A DNA stretch of 64,000 bases, taken from Scilla litardierei (Eukaryota; Streptophyta; Magnoliopsida; Asparagales; Asparagaceae). Below the pieces are notes generated by a model. The model was not told where the DNA came from and did not search any database. It saw only the letters and a list, made by a program, of their open reading frames with translations. Position numbers and translations under genes: made by a program. Of this stretch, positions 11,447-21,415 are shown piece after piece; within the stretch, counting starts at the first letter, position 1, and each line of letters begins with the position of its first letter. The DNA is taken from positions 1 to 64,000 of the forward strand of contig JAULAV010009165.1 in NCBI GenBank assembly GCA_030789695.1, read 5' to 3'.

Positions 11447-14110
11447 TGTTATAATTCAAGAAAACCTATTAGGATAGCCATTAAAATCTTTCAGAAAATT
11501 ATAAGATATTTTTTGATGGACACGTTGTGATTTAAAAATTGTTGCAACATATTAAATTCTCGTTTATGGTAGCCATCTCTAAATCATTATTTTAATTGTT
11601 CTAATAATAATTTCGAACAAAAGGCTATGATTTAAATTGTTGCAACTTGAATTTTAAATGCCTAATACTTGATTAAGATATCACCAAATAATCCTTATAG
11701 TTGATAAGGACATTAATAAAAGTTATTAACCAATCCTAATAATTTGAATTTTAGGATTCAACTAGTTGATAGGATTAACTAGTTTTATTGAAGCCAATTT
11801 TAATCGATGGGACACATATAAATAATAAGTTTCCTTCAATGGACCATGATCCGGTCTAGTGTTTTTTGACTAGTGTTGTGGATCACCCTAGCTCGACTTG
11901 GGATATTAATCCTAGCCTAGCCAAATCCCTAGTCGTGTTCCGCTGGACCGCAAGGATGCAAATTATGATTATGTGACATCATCGATTCTATCTAGTCAAT
12001 TACGTTAACAATCTTCTTCAAGATTAGTCGTAACCCTCCTTGTTTTATAGATTGGCAACTATAGGTTCTTTGTTATAGTTGTTGAGCACAATCAAGCTAT
12101 GTCATAGATACTTTATGGAAATCAACTGCTCAATACATGAGATGTAGCCTAGACTTCAACCAAACCGTCGCGTCGTGCCCATACACCGAGCGCCGTCGTA
12201 AGTTAGGCTAGACACGAAAACAAGGGTCCGACTAGACTAGTCATTGTGATTTGGACGAGCACACTCATGATCATAAGTGGCTAGGGGTAAAAACTAATAA
12301 GGGAATCATATATGATATGATTGATAAAGAGTCATCTACGAATCACAGAGTCAAGTAATTTGTTGAGCACACTCAAGGTTGTGAGGCTCAGGGTGATTGG
12401 ATCTCTTTCCCATTTAATTTAATTTAATTTAATCGTTCATTATTATGGCTAAAAATGATCGCAAAATAGTGGGAGGATATAGTTAGATAAAAGTCACTCT
12501 ATCTATATTTAATATTGAACTATGCTAAACTATGATAGTTCTATGTTTACCAATGGAATCAAAAACATAATATCCTAAGAGAATAAGTTAACTGCCAAAA
12601 TGGTTGGTTAAAGTAATATCAACTCAAATTCTAATTGGACTAACCATGTTCTTAATGACATTAAAAATGACCCTCTTGACACATGCTTGAGGACAATGAT
12701 TTCCTTGAGCTCTGGGTCCAACAAAATAAATGCACGCTAGATGTCACTCGTCTCTATAAGAGGCAGCTTGAACATACTGATGTTTAAAGCATGTTTCTCA
12801 ATACAATTTGTTGAGCACACTCAAGTTTGTATGGAAAACGGTTTTGATTCGCAAAGTTTGAAACTTTGATCAAATTGTTTGAACCGAAAATGAGTGCATG
12901 AGCGATGCAAGACTATGTATCCCAACCGGATCTTGAGACGAGCAACTTGTTAAGTACACCCAAGGTTGCAAAGCTCAAGTGTTTGGATACATGAGATGTT
13001 TGCACGGCTATTATTTTTGTTGAGACACGTAATATCTAAATGAGATTTAGAAAAGGAAGAAGGCATTAAGGAAAATCAATTGAGAAAGAAAGTTTTATCT
13101 ATAATCAGTAAAGGCAAAAGTAGAAGGGACTGAAAATGTGACATATTTGATGTCACGACTTCAGGATAATCGTAATACAAAAAGATTGCCATACGTGTCG
13201 GAAAAAGGAGCAATTGTTGTTTCTTGGACCATAGAGGACGTCTAACATTTTTGGCAAATGTCGTCACCTTGCTTCTGAAGCAATAAGTAATTTGTATAAT
13301 GATAATGTATTAAATGTTAATACATGAATACACAAGATAATAGCAAAACTTATATGGCTAAATAGACTAGGCCATACCAAAGAGACTAAGCTTCACAAGT
13401 CACATAAAGAGGGGTATGACCTCTCATATTATGAAGTCAATAGACACTTGTGAATCATATCTCAAAGGTATGATGGCCGAAATTCCATCTGTAAGACAGT
13501 GGGAGAATGAGTTGGTGAACTCATAGTCTAATACATACGGATGTACCCGGACCCAAGTCTAAGTTAGCCAGGATAAGTTGTTCCTATTTTATTACAACAC
13601 GTGTTCTTGCTGAAACACAATTCTGATAAAAAAGAAACACAATGAAAGAAGTATGTGAACTGCTTCGATCAGATCAAAAAGTCGAATACTTAGCTATATA
13701 ATCTTGCATAATTAAAAGAAAATGTGATTTTCTCTCAGGTCAAGTCTCTTAATACATCGGTGTATTAGAGAGCATGAATCGCACTTTGTTAGATATGGTG
13801 TGATGCATTGCAAGTGGCTCTGAGTTAGAATCCTCCCTCTGGGTTTAGTCCCAGATAGTAATGCCTAGGTTCTTGATAAGGTTCTATGAGGACCTTATCA
13901 ATAAGATATTCATTAAATCAAGCGTTAGGAAGTTAAAGGAGTACTCGAGTCTCGGGAGACGAAGAGTTGAGTAAGACATCATAGTTGGTGATGACTTAGT
14001 CAACTTCCAGGATGCCATTCGGGGTGGGAACTCTGATTAATAACTTGATGTAATCCGAGAAGGGTCTATGAACGTAAATAAAGTAAATAAAGTATGGACT
14101 TTAGGTTATG
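11447..14110 (+). pseudogene. Element C interior, first part: gag to integrase remnants
   Basis: No reading frame stays open. Around 13,365-13,480 the frames spell a copia gag-preintegrase signature (RLGHTKETKLHK, then after a shift CESYLKGMMAEIP), close to the family pattern LGH...CESCLKGKM. Around 13,774-13,806 they read MNRTLLDMV, matching the copia integrase pattern RNRTLLDMV, followed by a stop. The upstream 11,800-12,050 stretch is non-coding but also occurs inverted inside element F. Nested element D interrupts the interior at 14,111-14,115 (TSD TGCCC). Confidence 0.75.
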
Positions 14111-14115
14111 TGCCC

Positions 14116-15073
14116 TGTTTCAGAGTGTTTTCTCACTACAAGGGCGTTGACCGTGGATAACCCGGTCAACGTGGTCAAGGGGCCCGCGGGGGTCCCTCGG
14201 GTGTGTCGAGTCGGTGCAGACGAGACGCGAGTCGGAGTTGCAGACGACGTGGAGCGCGTCGGCTGGGCCGAATCGGGGTCCTCGGTCGCAAGGAGGGCGA
14301 TGGGAAGCCTCGACCCGAGTTGAGACGCTCGGCCTCGGACGGACGTGCTTGGCCTCGGCGGTCGGATGACGAGGGGTATCCTCGATCGTCCCGCTGGTTA
14401 CGTGGCCGGCGAGGGGCGGAGGGGAAGCCTCGGCCCGTGGATCTGATGTCCTCCTGCACAGACGAGAACGCTCGTCAGGGGGGCCGGACCTTGGTTCCGG
14501 CCAAATCCCCTCTGATGCCTAAGTCAGACAGTGATCTGAAAGAGGAGGCCCGGCGGAGACGGCTCGACTCGAGAGGAGATCGGAACGGCGTCTCACGGCG
14601 TGAGCGGGGGAGGAAGGAGATGAAATGGGGGAACTAGGTCGTTGATGGAGTACCTTAGGTTTTAGATACCTGAGATGCGGTCCCCTGTCCTGTCGTCTTC
14701 CTAGCCCTTTTATAGACCTACCGCCGTGATTGCCCCCGACCCACGTCGCTCGTTCGCCCTCGATCGTGCCCCCTCAATCCGCCCCCCGGTCGCCGCTCCC
14801 TGCGCCATGCCAGCACCTCCCCATAACAGCCATTAAGTGGTAACGGGATCGGGGGAACGGTTATCGCTGGAGTGGGTGAGTGATTCGTGCGTTATCGGGG
14901 CCGGGTCGGATCGATATTTGGGGGCCCTCTACGGTGCTTTGCCGGGCGGGCCTGATCACGCAGATGGGCTTCCGATCGGCGGTCGGGCATCCAGGCTCGT
15001 ATCTTTCGGGCTTCGTTCGGTGGGCTGTGCTTTTGGACCTAGGTTGTTGGGCCTTCGCAAAATAGACGTATCA
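14116..15073 (-). repeat. Element D 3' LTR (958 bp)
   Basis: Runs TGTTTCAGAG...GACGTATCA on the plus strand. I count about 13 substitutions and no indels against 20,453-21,410, so about 98.6% identity and a recent insertion. A minus-strand TATA box (TATAAAAG) lies at plus 14,707-14,714. The overlapping G+C-rich reading frames here are not supported as genes. Confidence 0.95.
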
Positions 15074-15085
15074 ATTGCCCCCATC
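15074..15085 (-). other. Element D polypurine tract
   Basis: Minus-strand GATGGGGGCAAT abuts the 3' LTR, in the position expected for the plus-strand primer of reverse transcription. Confidence 0.75.
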
Positions 15086-15295
15086 GGTGGGGCCGATCGG
15101 CCTTGGCTAGCTCGGTTCGACCGATGTGTCTCCTGGGGTTCCGAGTGGCGCTTCAGTCGAGGCGTGGTCATAAATGAGGGTCATGATGAGGCGGATCGAT
15201 TAGACTTCCTTTGGCGCCGATTTCAAAACGCCGACGGTTCTTCGAGGCTTGCCACACGTTCCTGTCAGGCGCTTCGAATTCGCCCCTGAGTCTGG

Positions 15296-15303
15296 TATAT
15301 AAG
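15296..15303 (+). promoter_or_regulatory. TATA box for the antisense ORF of element D
   Basis: TATATAAG lies 141 bp upstream of the antisense ORF start codon, on the same strand as that ORF and outside the LTR. The pyrimidine-rich stretch about 25-60 bp downstream would suit a transcription start. Predicted from sequence only. Confidence 0.55.
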
Positions 15304-15443
15304 ATCTCGGTTGCGTGGATCCCCACTTCTTCCTCGCTCTTCCCTCTGTCCTAGGCTTTTCGCAACTTGGAGTCTCCCGTCGCCTTTGTTTCCTTGTCTT
15401 CTCCAAATTAACAAAAAGGTAACTCCTTTCTTATTTTCATATT

Positions 15444-17596
15444 ATGGCTGCTCTTAGGATAGGTGGTTCTGGCCAAGGGGCGAGGGATCCTACTGAGTTG
15501 AGGCGGGGCGAGCCCCGGCTTGTGGGATCAGGTTCATCCTCTGGGAGTCGTCCCCTTCGAGATAAGGGGAAGGGGAAGCTCTTCCCGAATTTCGCCGGCG
15601 ATGATGTGGCATCGGCTGCCGTGCGGCTTAATGTACCCCCGGTTATCCTCCGAACGCCGTCGGGGACTCCTCCTTCAATGGCCACGGAGATCCGGGAAAG
15701 GTATCTCTGCTATCAGTATGATGTTCGAGTTCCATTCATCGACGAGCGGATCTGCCTACCGAGGAACAATAAGGTCGGTGTCTACGTCGAGATGTTCCGC
15801 CTGGGTCTTCGTTTCCCGTTCAATCCCTTCCTCATCCAGGTCATGGAGTATCTCATGGTGCCCCTTTGCCAGTTCACCCCCTGTTCGATTGCGGTATTGA
15901 CGGGCTTCACGATGCTCTGCCATACCCGTGGTCTGGAGCCGTCTCTCCCCCTTCTCTTCTACTTTTATCAGATCCAGACGGTCGGCCCGGGGTCATGGTT
16001 GCAACTCCGAGCCCGCTCGAGGAGGGAATGCCTGATCGGGCTGCCCCGCTGGTCGGGGGATTGGAGCTCGGATTATGTCTTCATGGTCTTCCTGGAGGGT
16101 GCCCAAATTCTGACAGGCTGGGGTGGGTCGGTCCGGCCTTGCTCCACACTAGCCCTCTCGGAGGCGGATCAGGCGGCCGCCGCGCTGCTGTCGACCCTCC
16201 CCTTGGAGGCGAAGTCCATCTGGTCTTTGTTGGATGACCTACTCTTGAAGGCCGTCTTGTGGTCTCCGGGTAGGTCGCTTTTCCAGTCCCGGGTTGCCCC
16301 GCAGCTTACCCTGATTTCGGTTTCCTTTACAGGAATGGCTGGTCGCGAGTTCACCCGTGATGTTGATGAGCTGATCTGTTGTGGAGCCGCTCGGAGCCGG
16401 GGCAGTACCTCCGGAAGGGCGCATCGGCGGACCGTTGAGGAGGAGGTGCGCCGAGCCGAGCCTTCTGTGGGCAAGGTGGTGGCTATGCCTCCCGCCTCTT
16501 CTTCTGGCGATCTCCTCTCCAGGGGGGTTGTAAGGGCCGGATCTGCCCCATCAGCCCAAGAGGCAGGGGGTAACGACGGGTCCGGTGCAGTCCCTCCTGC
16601 CCTTGGCGTGCCCCCTCTTGTCCCCGAGGGTGGAGATGGGGCAAGGCAGAAGCGCTTCCCCTCGTCGCCCACGGAGCCTCACAGAGGGAAGAAGAGGAAG
16701 GAAGATGTGGAACCCTCCAGCCCGACGTGTTCCGTGCTTCCTGCGGCGACCACCGGGGATCTTCCGGTGGCCCCGACAACCTCCCCTGTCGCGGCGTCCC
16801 CGCCTCCATTGCCGGGAATCGGAGCCCTGTTGGCGGGCAGCTCAGCCTCCCTCGAGGTCACCCCTGGGGGCTCGGTGTTTGTCGACCGAGCCCTGGCCCA
16901 GCAGGTGGCTGAGGGCTCCGTCCTCCCCCGGGACCGCAGTCTCCTCGAGAGGATTCCCGCCGACAAGGTGTCGGACTCCTTGGTCTGGATCCTTCAACAG
17001 GTTCGGCTATCTTGCTGTCCTTTCTTTCCCTTCACTCTCTTCTTAGCTCATGTCTCGTCTTCTAGGGTTCAACGCTCGCTGTGGAGTCACAGCGCCGAGC
17101 CATCCATTTGAGGGAGTTGGAGGAGTCCTCCGTGAGGGCCCACGAGCGGGCCGGGGTGGCGGAGGTAGCTATGACGGAGGCCCAGATGGAGTCTCGGCAT
17201 CTCAAGCTCCGTGTGGCCGAGCTGGAGGGACGAGTGGGTGACCTCCAGGGAAAGTTGGAGGACGCTCGGCAGTTGGCTGAGGAAGCGGCGGAGTCGTTCC
17301 GTCTGGAGAGGGAGGAGCTTCTGAGGGAATTGTCGGATCGGCGTCAGGTGGCGCGGCTTGCGGAGGAGGTGGAGAGGGGTGTCGTCGGGACCCTGGGGGA
17401 GAGGATCTTTGAGGTTCTCAGGGAGGCCTTCGGTACGTATGAAGGCCTCATCGGCCCTCGGATCGTCGAAGTCATTCAGTCTTCCTTCCGAGATTGTGTG
17501 GAGCGCGTTCGGCAAGCCCCTCCGCCGGTCGATCCCCCTCGCTCCGAGCAGGGGGAGGTGCCTGGGGATGCATCCTCCCGATCCCGGGCTCCTTAA
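15444..17596 (+). CDS. Element D antisense ORF, putative gypsy-type transposon protein (Transposase_28-like)
   Basis: An ORF on the strand opposite gag, near the 3' LTR. Exon 1 is 15,444-17,000 and exon 2 is 17,066-17,596. The 65-bp intron has GT/AG ends (CAACAG|GTTCGG, TTCTAG|GGTTCA), and splicing keeps one frame of about 695 aa. Unspliced, the frame stops at 17,111. Residues about 95-190 (KVGVYVEMFRLGLRFPFNPF, then a hydrophobic run) resemble the plant 'putative gypsy type transposon' domain (PF04195). The centre is Pro/Ser/Gly-rich with a basic patch (GKKRKED). The C-terminus is rich in heptad-like Glu/Arg/Leu and likely coiled coil. A second possible intron (16,270-16,332, 63 bp) is in frame, so I cannot decide whether it is removed. 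The function of this family is unknown. Its open state fits the young LTRs. Confidence 0.7.
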
Positions 17597-18000
17597 GTCA
17601 TCCTTTCCCGGCCTGCCACCCTTGTTTTTATCCTCAAATTTTTTAGCATTCGCTTCGATTTGGCCCGGCCCACTTGAAATGGATCCCTGACCTCGCAATC
17701 TCCATTGGCTTCGTCACCGGCTCCCCGCTTCAGAGCCAATAATTGCTGGTTGCATGGATGTTCGCCTGGGCCAACAACTTTGGGTTCTTGGTCGACAAGT
17801 TTTGTTCTGCCGGTGTTGCCCTAGTTTTTGTAGGTGACGAACTTTTGTTGTCCGTCGAGAGCGAAATATTTGTAGAGAGGTTTCTTCGCTTCGATTTCCT
17901 GTAAATAAGACACACTTTTGTACCTTGGTTAACTGTTATAAACGAAATTGACTTACTCGAACTTCTCGCGTATTTTGCTTTGTTGCTTCGTCTTCGGCCT
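17597..18000. other. Element D spacer, no gene seen
   Basis: Non-coding stretch after the antisense ORF. It includes the end of that transcript on one strand and 3'-untranslated sequence on the other. Nothing recognisable. Confidence 0.5.
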
Positions 18001-18540
18001 AGGACCGGTTGACGCCCGAGCTGGCTGGGGGAATTGCCTCCAGATTTATGGGTGATGGAGTCGGTCGGCGAGGGCAAAGCTCCTCGGCTTAGGACCGGTC
18101 GGCGTCCGTGCTGGCTGGGGGAATTGCCCCCAGACTTATGAGCGCCGGAGTCGGTCGGCGAGGGCAAAGTTCCTCGGCTTAGGACCGGTCGGCGTCCGCG
18201 CTGACTCAGGGAATTGCCCCAGACTTAAGAGCGCAGGAGTCGGTCGGCGAGAGCAAAGCTCCTCGGCTTAGGACCGGTCGGTGTCCGCGCTGGCTGGGGG
18301 AATTGCCTTCAGACTTACGAGCGCAGGAGTCGGTCGGCGAGGGCAAACCTCCTCGGCTTAGGACCGATCGGCGTCCGCGCTGGCTGGGGGAATTTCCCCC
18401 AGGCTTACGAGCGCAGGAGTGGGTCGGCGAGGGCGAAGCTCCTCGGCTTAGGACCGGTCGGCGTCCGCGCTGGCTCGGGGAATTGCCCCCAGACTTAAGA
18501 GCGCAGGAGTTGGTCAGCGAGGGCGAAGCTCCCCCTCCCC
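18001..18540. repeat. Element D 90-bp tandem repeat, six copies
   Basis: AGGACCGGTCGGCGTCCG and its variants start at 18,001, 18,091, 18,181, 18,270, 18,360 and 18,450, a period of 89-90 bp. Copies share a GGGGGAATTGCCCCCAG palindrome. Because the period is close to a multiple of three, both strands show repeat-encoded open frames, which I do not regard as genes. It occupies the place where pol would lie. Confidence 0.93.
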
Positions 18541-18762
18541 ATCCAGTGAGGCAGCGGTCTTCATTCTTATGCACCCTTAGTGAAATGTTGATTCCGTCGA
18601 AGATTTAAGAAAAGACAAAAGGGAATGCAATTGTACTCTTAAGGGTCCTGTCGGACTAGTACATTTGGAGGAAAGGAAAAGGAAATAAAGCTAGACAGAG
18701 GGATGTAAACCTAGATAATCCCCTCGGACTAGGCTACGACTGGGGGGATGGACCTCGCCTGC
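18541..18762. other. Element D spacer between repeat and gag
   Basis: About 220 bp without a recognisable motif. It is the 3'-untranslated side of gag. Confidence 0.5.
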
Positions 18763-20397
18763 TCACTCTATGATGCGGAGGGGTCCTTGGATGGTGTTGA
18801 TCTTCTTTCCCTTGTCCGGCTGCATGGAGGTCCCTTCTCCGTGGGCCGACTCATCAGCTAAACTCCTGGCGTGCCCCCGGCTCATCAGCTTCTCAATGTC
18901 CTTCTTTAAGTGCCAGCAGTCTTCAGTGTCGTGGCCATTGTCCTTGTGGTACTTGCAGTACTTCTCCCCATTCTTCCCACCTCTTTTTGCCTTCGGTGGG
19001 GGGCGATCGGTGCGCTCTTCCTTCTGTACTTGAGCGAGGACGGTGTCTGGGGTGGCGTCCCTCGTACCCTCTCCCCGCTGCCTGTTTCTCGGCCTCTTCT
19101 CGGTCCGGTACCCTTCGGGGCTGCCTCGTCCGCTATCGCCGCGCTTGGTCCCTCGAGTGGCCTTTCCTGCCTCAATGGCCAAGGTCTCTTCGGTCAACAT
19201 GAAGCGCTCGGCCCTCGCCATGATCCCGGGGAGGTCCTTCGGGGGATCGTTGTGCAGAGATTTCTTAAGGCCTTTATGGCGCAGCCCTTTCTTAAGGGCC
19301 GTTTGGACAACAAGGTCGGGAGGGCGGTTCACGTTCAGCCTTTCCGCGTTGAAGCGGCGCATGAACTGTCGGAGCGGCTCGGCTGGGCCCTGCACTATGT
19401 TAAACAGATGTTCAGCATCAGGCTTTACCTGTCTCCCTGCCATGAACTGTTTGCAGAACAGCTGGGTGAGTTCCTCGAAGCTGTCGATGGAGCGGCTGGG
19501 TAGGCTACGGTACCAGGTCCTCGCCGCTCCCCTGAGGGTCGAATAGAAGCCCCTGCAGAGCAAGTCATCGTCGGCTCCTTGGAAGGACATGTCCCCCTCG
19601 TAGTCCATCACGTGGTTTCCTGGGTCTCCTATCCCGTCGTACTTCCCCAGCGTCGGGATCTTGAATCGAGAGGGGACCCGCGCGTCAGTTATTCTCCGAG
19701 ACAGGGGGCACCGGTCTCCGTGGATGCCCCTGGGGGTTCGACATCCGCCTGCCTCTGGCTCGTTCGGTGGCGGAGGAAGCACAGGTGCCGGCAGGGCTGG
19801 CTCCACGGCCCTCGCCACACTGGGGGTCGGGCTGACCCGGTGCTCCCGGCTCCTCCGGTGGGAGCTCCCGCTTCGCTGCGATCGGTCTCTCAAGTGGTGT
19901 CGATCGCTTCTCCTGCGGTGGGATGATCGTGGCCGACGAGACGACGCGGTCACCGATTCGTCCTCCGTGCCTTCGGTTTCTCTTCGGCTCCTTTCACGAT
20001 AAGGGGAGGAGGCGCGTGATCTCGCCTGACGGGAGCCGGACAACGTGAACCGACGCTCCGTGTTCGGTCTTTGGTTCCCGTGGTCATCGACCACAGCGGA
20101 CCGTAAGAGCGGGGGACCCCCTGCCCAACGATGGCCGTCGCCCAACGCGCCTCCATTGGCTGGCGCAGTGCCGACGAGCTGCTGTACCGTCGCGACCAGC
20201 ATCTGGATGCTCGCGTTGGTCTCCTGGGACAGGGCACGGAGCTGTCCCTGTGTGGCCAGTTCCGACCCGCCAATCTCTTCGGTTGAGGGGGCGGGGCGAT
20301 TGTTGTCGGGTGTGTCTTCAAGGTTGCTGTTGGGTGCGCCATTCTCCTCCTCCGGGATGGAGGGCATGCATCTCTTTCCGTTGCTGGCTCGTGCCAT
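18763..20397 (-). CDS. Element D gag
   Basis: Ty3/gypsy Gag, the structural protein that packages element RNA into virus-like particles in the cytoplasm. The ATG at 20,397 gives 544 aa. The frame is open a further 42 bp upstream, but only to a GTG next to the PBS. The N-terminal third is low-complexity, with Arg/Ser-rich stretches. The middle holds the retrotransposon gag domain (PSRFKIPTLGKYDGIGDP, then a DLLCRGFYSTLRGAARTWY-type helix block, then ELTQLFCKQF). Near residue 480 lies the CKYHKDNGHDTEDC zinc-finger-like motif typical of Tat-group Gags. No frameshift or stop is visible. The frame ends without continuing into protease, unlike an autonomous element, so Gag would have to work with pol supplied in trans. 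Confidence 0.9.
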   Translation of the reverse strand: MARASNGKRCMPSIPEEENGAPNSNLEDTPDNNRPAPSTEEIGGSELATQGQLRALSQETNASIQMLVATVQQLVGTAPANGGALGDGHRWAGGPPLLRSAVVDDHGNQRPNTERRFTLSGSRQARSRASSPYRERSRRETEGTEDESVTASSRRPRSSHRRRSDRHHLRDRSQRSGSSHRRSREHRVSPTPSVARAVEPALPAPVLPPPPNEPEAGGCRTPRGIHGDRCPLSRRITDARVPSRFKIPTLGKYDGIGDPGNHVMDYEGDMSFQGADDDLLCRGFYSTLRGAARTWYRSLPSRSIDSFEELTQLFCKQFMAGRQVKPDAEHLFNIVQGPAEPLRQFMRRFNAERLNVNRPPDLVVQTALKKGLRHKGLKKSLHNDPPKDLPGIMARAERFMLTEETLAIEAGKATRGTKRGDSGRGSPEGYRTEKRPRNRQRGEGTRDATPDTVLAQVQKEERTDRPPPKAKRGGKNGEKYCKYHKDNGHDTEDCWHLKKDIEKLMSRGHARSLADESAHGEGTSMQPDKGKKINTIQGPLRIIE

Positions 20398-20434
20398 TGC
20401 AGGTGTGGTTTGTTTCTTCGTGAGACGGTTCGTT

Positions 20435-20450
20435 CCCACAGACGGCGCCA
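20435..20450 (-). other. Element D primer binding site
   Basis: Minus-strand TGGCGCCGTCTGTGGG, two bases from the end of the 5' LTR. TGGCGCC starts many plant Ty3/gypsy primer binding sites. Confidence 0.8.
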
Positions 20451-20452
20451 GA

Positions 20453-21410
20453 TGTTTCAGAGTGTTTTCTCACTACAAGGGCGTTGACCGTGGATAACCC
20501 GGTCAACGTGGTCAAGGGGCCCGCGGGGGTCCCTCGGGTGTGTCGAGTCAGTGCAGACGAGACGCGAGTCGGAGTTGCAGACGACGTGGAGCACGTCGGC
20601 TGGGCCGAATCGGGGTCCTCGGTCGCAAGGAGGGCGAGGGGAAGCCTCGACCCGAGTTGAGACGCTCGGCCTCGGACGGACGTGCTCGGCCTCGGCGGTC
20701 GGACGACGAGGGGTAGCCTCGATCGTCCCGCTGGTTACGTGGCCGGCGAGGGGCGGAGGGGAAGCCTCGGCCCGTGGATCTGATGTCCTCCTGCACAGAC
20801 GAGAACGCTCGTCAGGGGGGCCGGACCTTGGTTCCGGCCAAATCCCCTCCGATGCCTAAGTCAGACAGTGATCTGAAAGAGGAGGCCCGGCGGAGACGGT
20901 TCGACTCGAGAGGAGATCGGAACGGCGTCTCACGGCGCGAGCGGGGGAGGAAGGAGATGAAATGGGGGAACTAGGTCGTTGATGGAGTACCTTAGGTTTT
21001 AGATACCTGAGATGCGGTCCCCTGTCCTGTCGTCTTCCTAGCCCTTTTATAGACCTCCCGCCGTGATTGCCCCCGACCCACGTCGCTCGTCCGCCCTCGA
21101 TCGTGCCCCCTCAATCCGCCCCCCGGTCGCCGCTCCCTACGCCATGCCAGCACCTCCCCATAACAGCCATTAAGTGGTAACGGGATCGGGGGAACGGTTA
21201 TCGCTGGAGTGGGTGAGTGATTCGTGCGTTATCGGGGCCGGGTCGGATCGATATTTGGGGGCCCTCTACGGTGCTTTGCCGGGCGGGCCTGATCGCGCAG
21301 ATGGGCTTCCGATCGGCGGTCGGGCATCCAGGCTCGTATCTTTCGGGCTTCGTTCGGTGGGCTGTGCTTTTGGACCTAGGTTGTTGGGCCTTCGCAAAAT
21401 AGACGTATCA
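20453..21410 (-). repeat. Element D 5' LTR (958 bp)
   Basis: Same length as the left LTR and about 98.6% identical. The minus-strand TATA box is at plus 21,044-21,051 and would drive gag transcription. The right end abuts TSD TGCCC. Confidence 0.95.
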
Positions 21411-21415
21411 TGCCC

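Larger units (their letters stand above)
14116..21410 (-). mobile_element. Element D: young Tat-like Ty3/gypsy element with gag and antisense ORF, no pol
   Basis: Two 958-bp LTRs flank 5.38 kb, and the 5-bp duplication TGCCC (14,111-14,115; 21,411-21,415) is perfect. Minus orientation is set by the PBS TGGCGCCGTCTGTGGG next to the right LTR, the polypurine tract GATGGGGGCAAT next to the left LTR, and the gag strand. Protease, RT, RNase H and integrase are all missing. Between gag and the 3' LTR there are a 90-bp tandem repeat and a long ORF on the opposite strand. Antisense ORFs and tandem repeats near the 3' end are known in the Tat lineage (Ogre, Retand, Grande, RIRE2). It presumably needs an autonomous relative. 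Confidence 0.9.

Noticed and set aside
14108..15406. Long frames on both strands of the element D LTR
   Set aside because: High G+C lowers stop frequency. The strands conflict, and the same DNA is explained as an LTR with the promoter on the minus strand.
16169..17698. Minus-strand frames (up to 203 aa) opposite the antisense ORF
   Set aside because: Shadows of the plus-strand ORF, whose composition, family-like domain, intron and coiled coil give it better support.
18206..18608. Open frames within the 90-bp repeat on both strands
   Set aside because: They arise from a repeat whose period is close to a multiple of three, with no start context or domain.
18770..20497. Plus-strand frames of 87-197 aa opposite gag of element D
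   Set aside because: Shadow frames of gag, without recognised domains.
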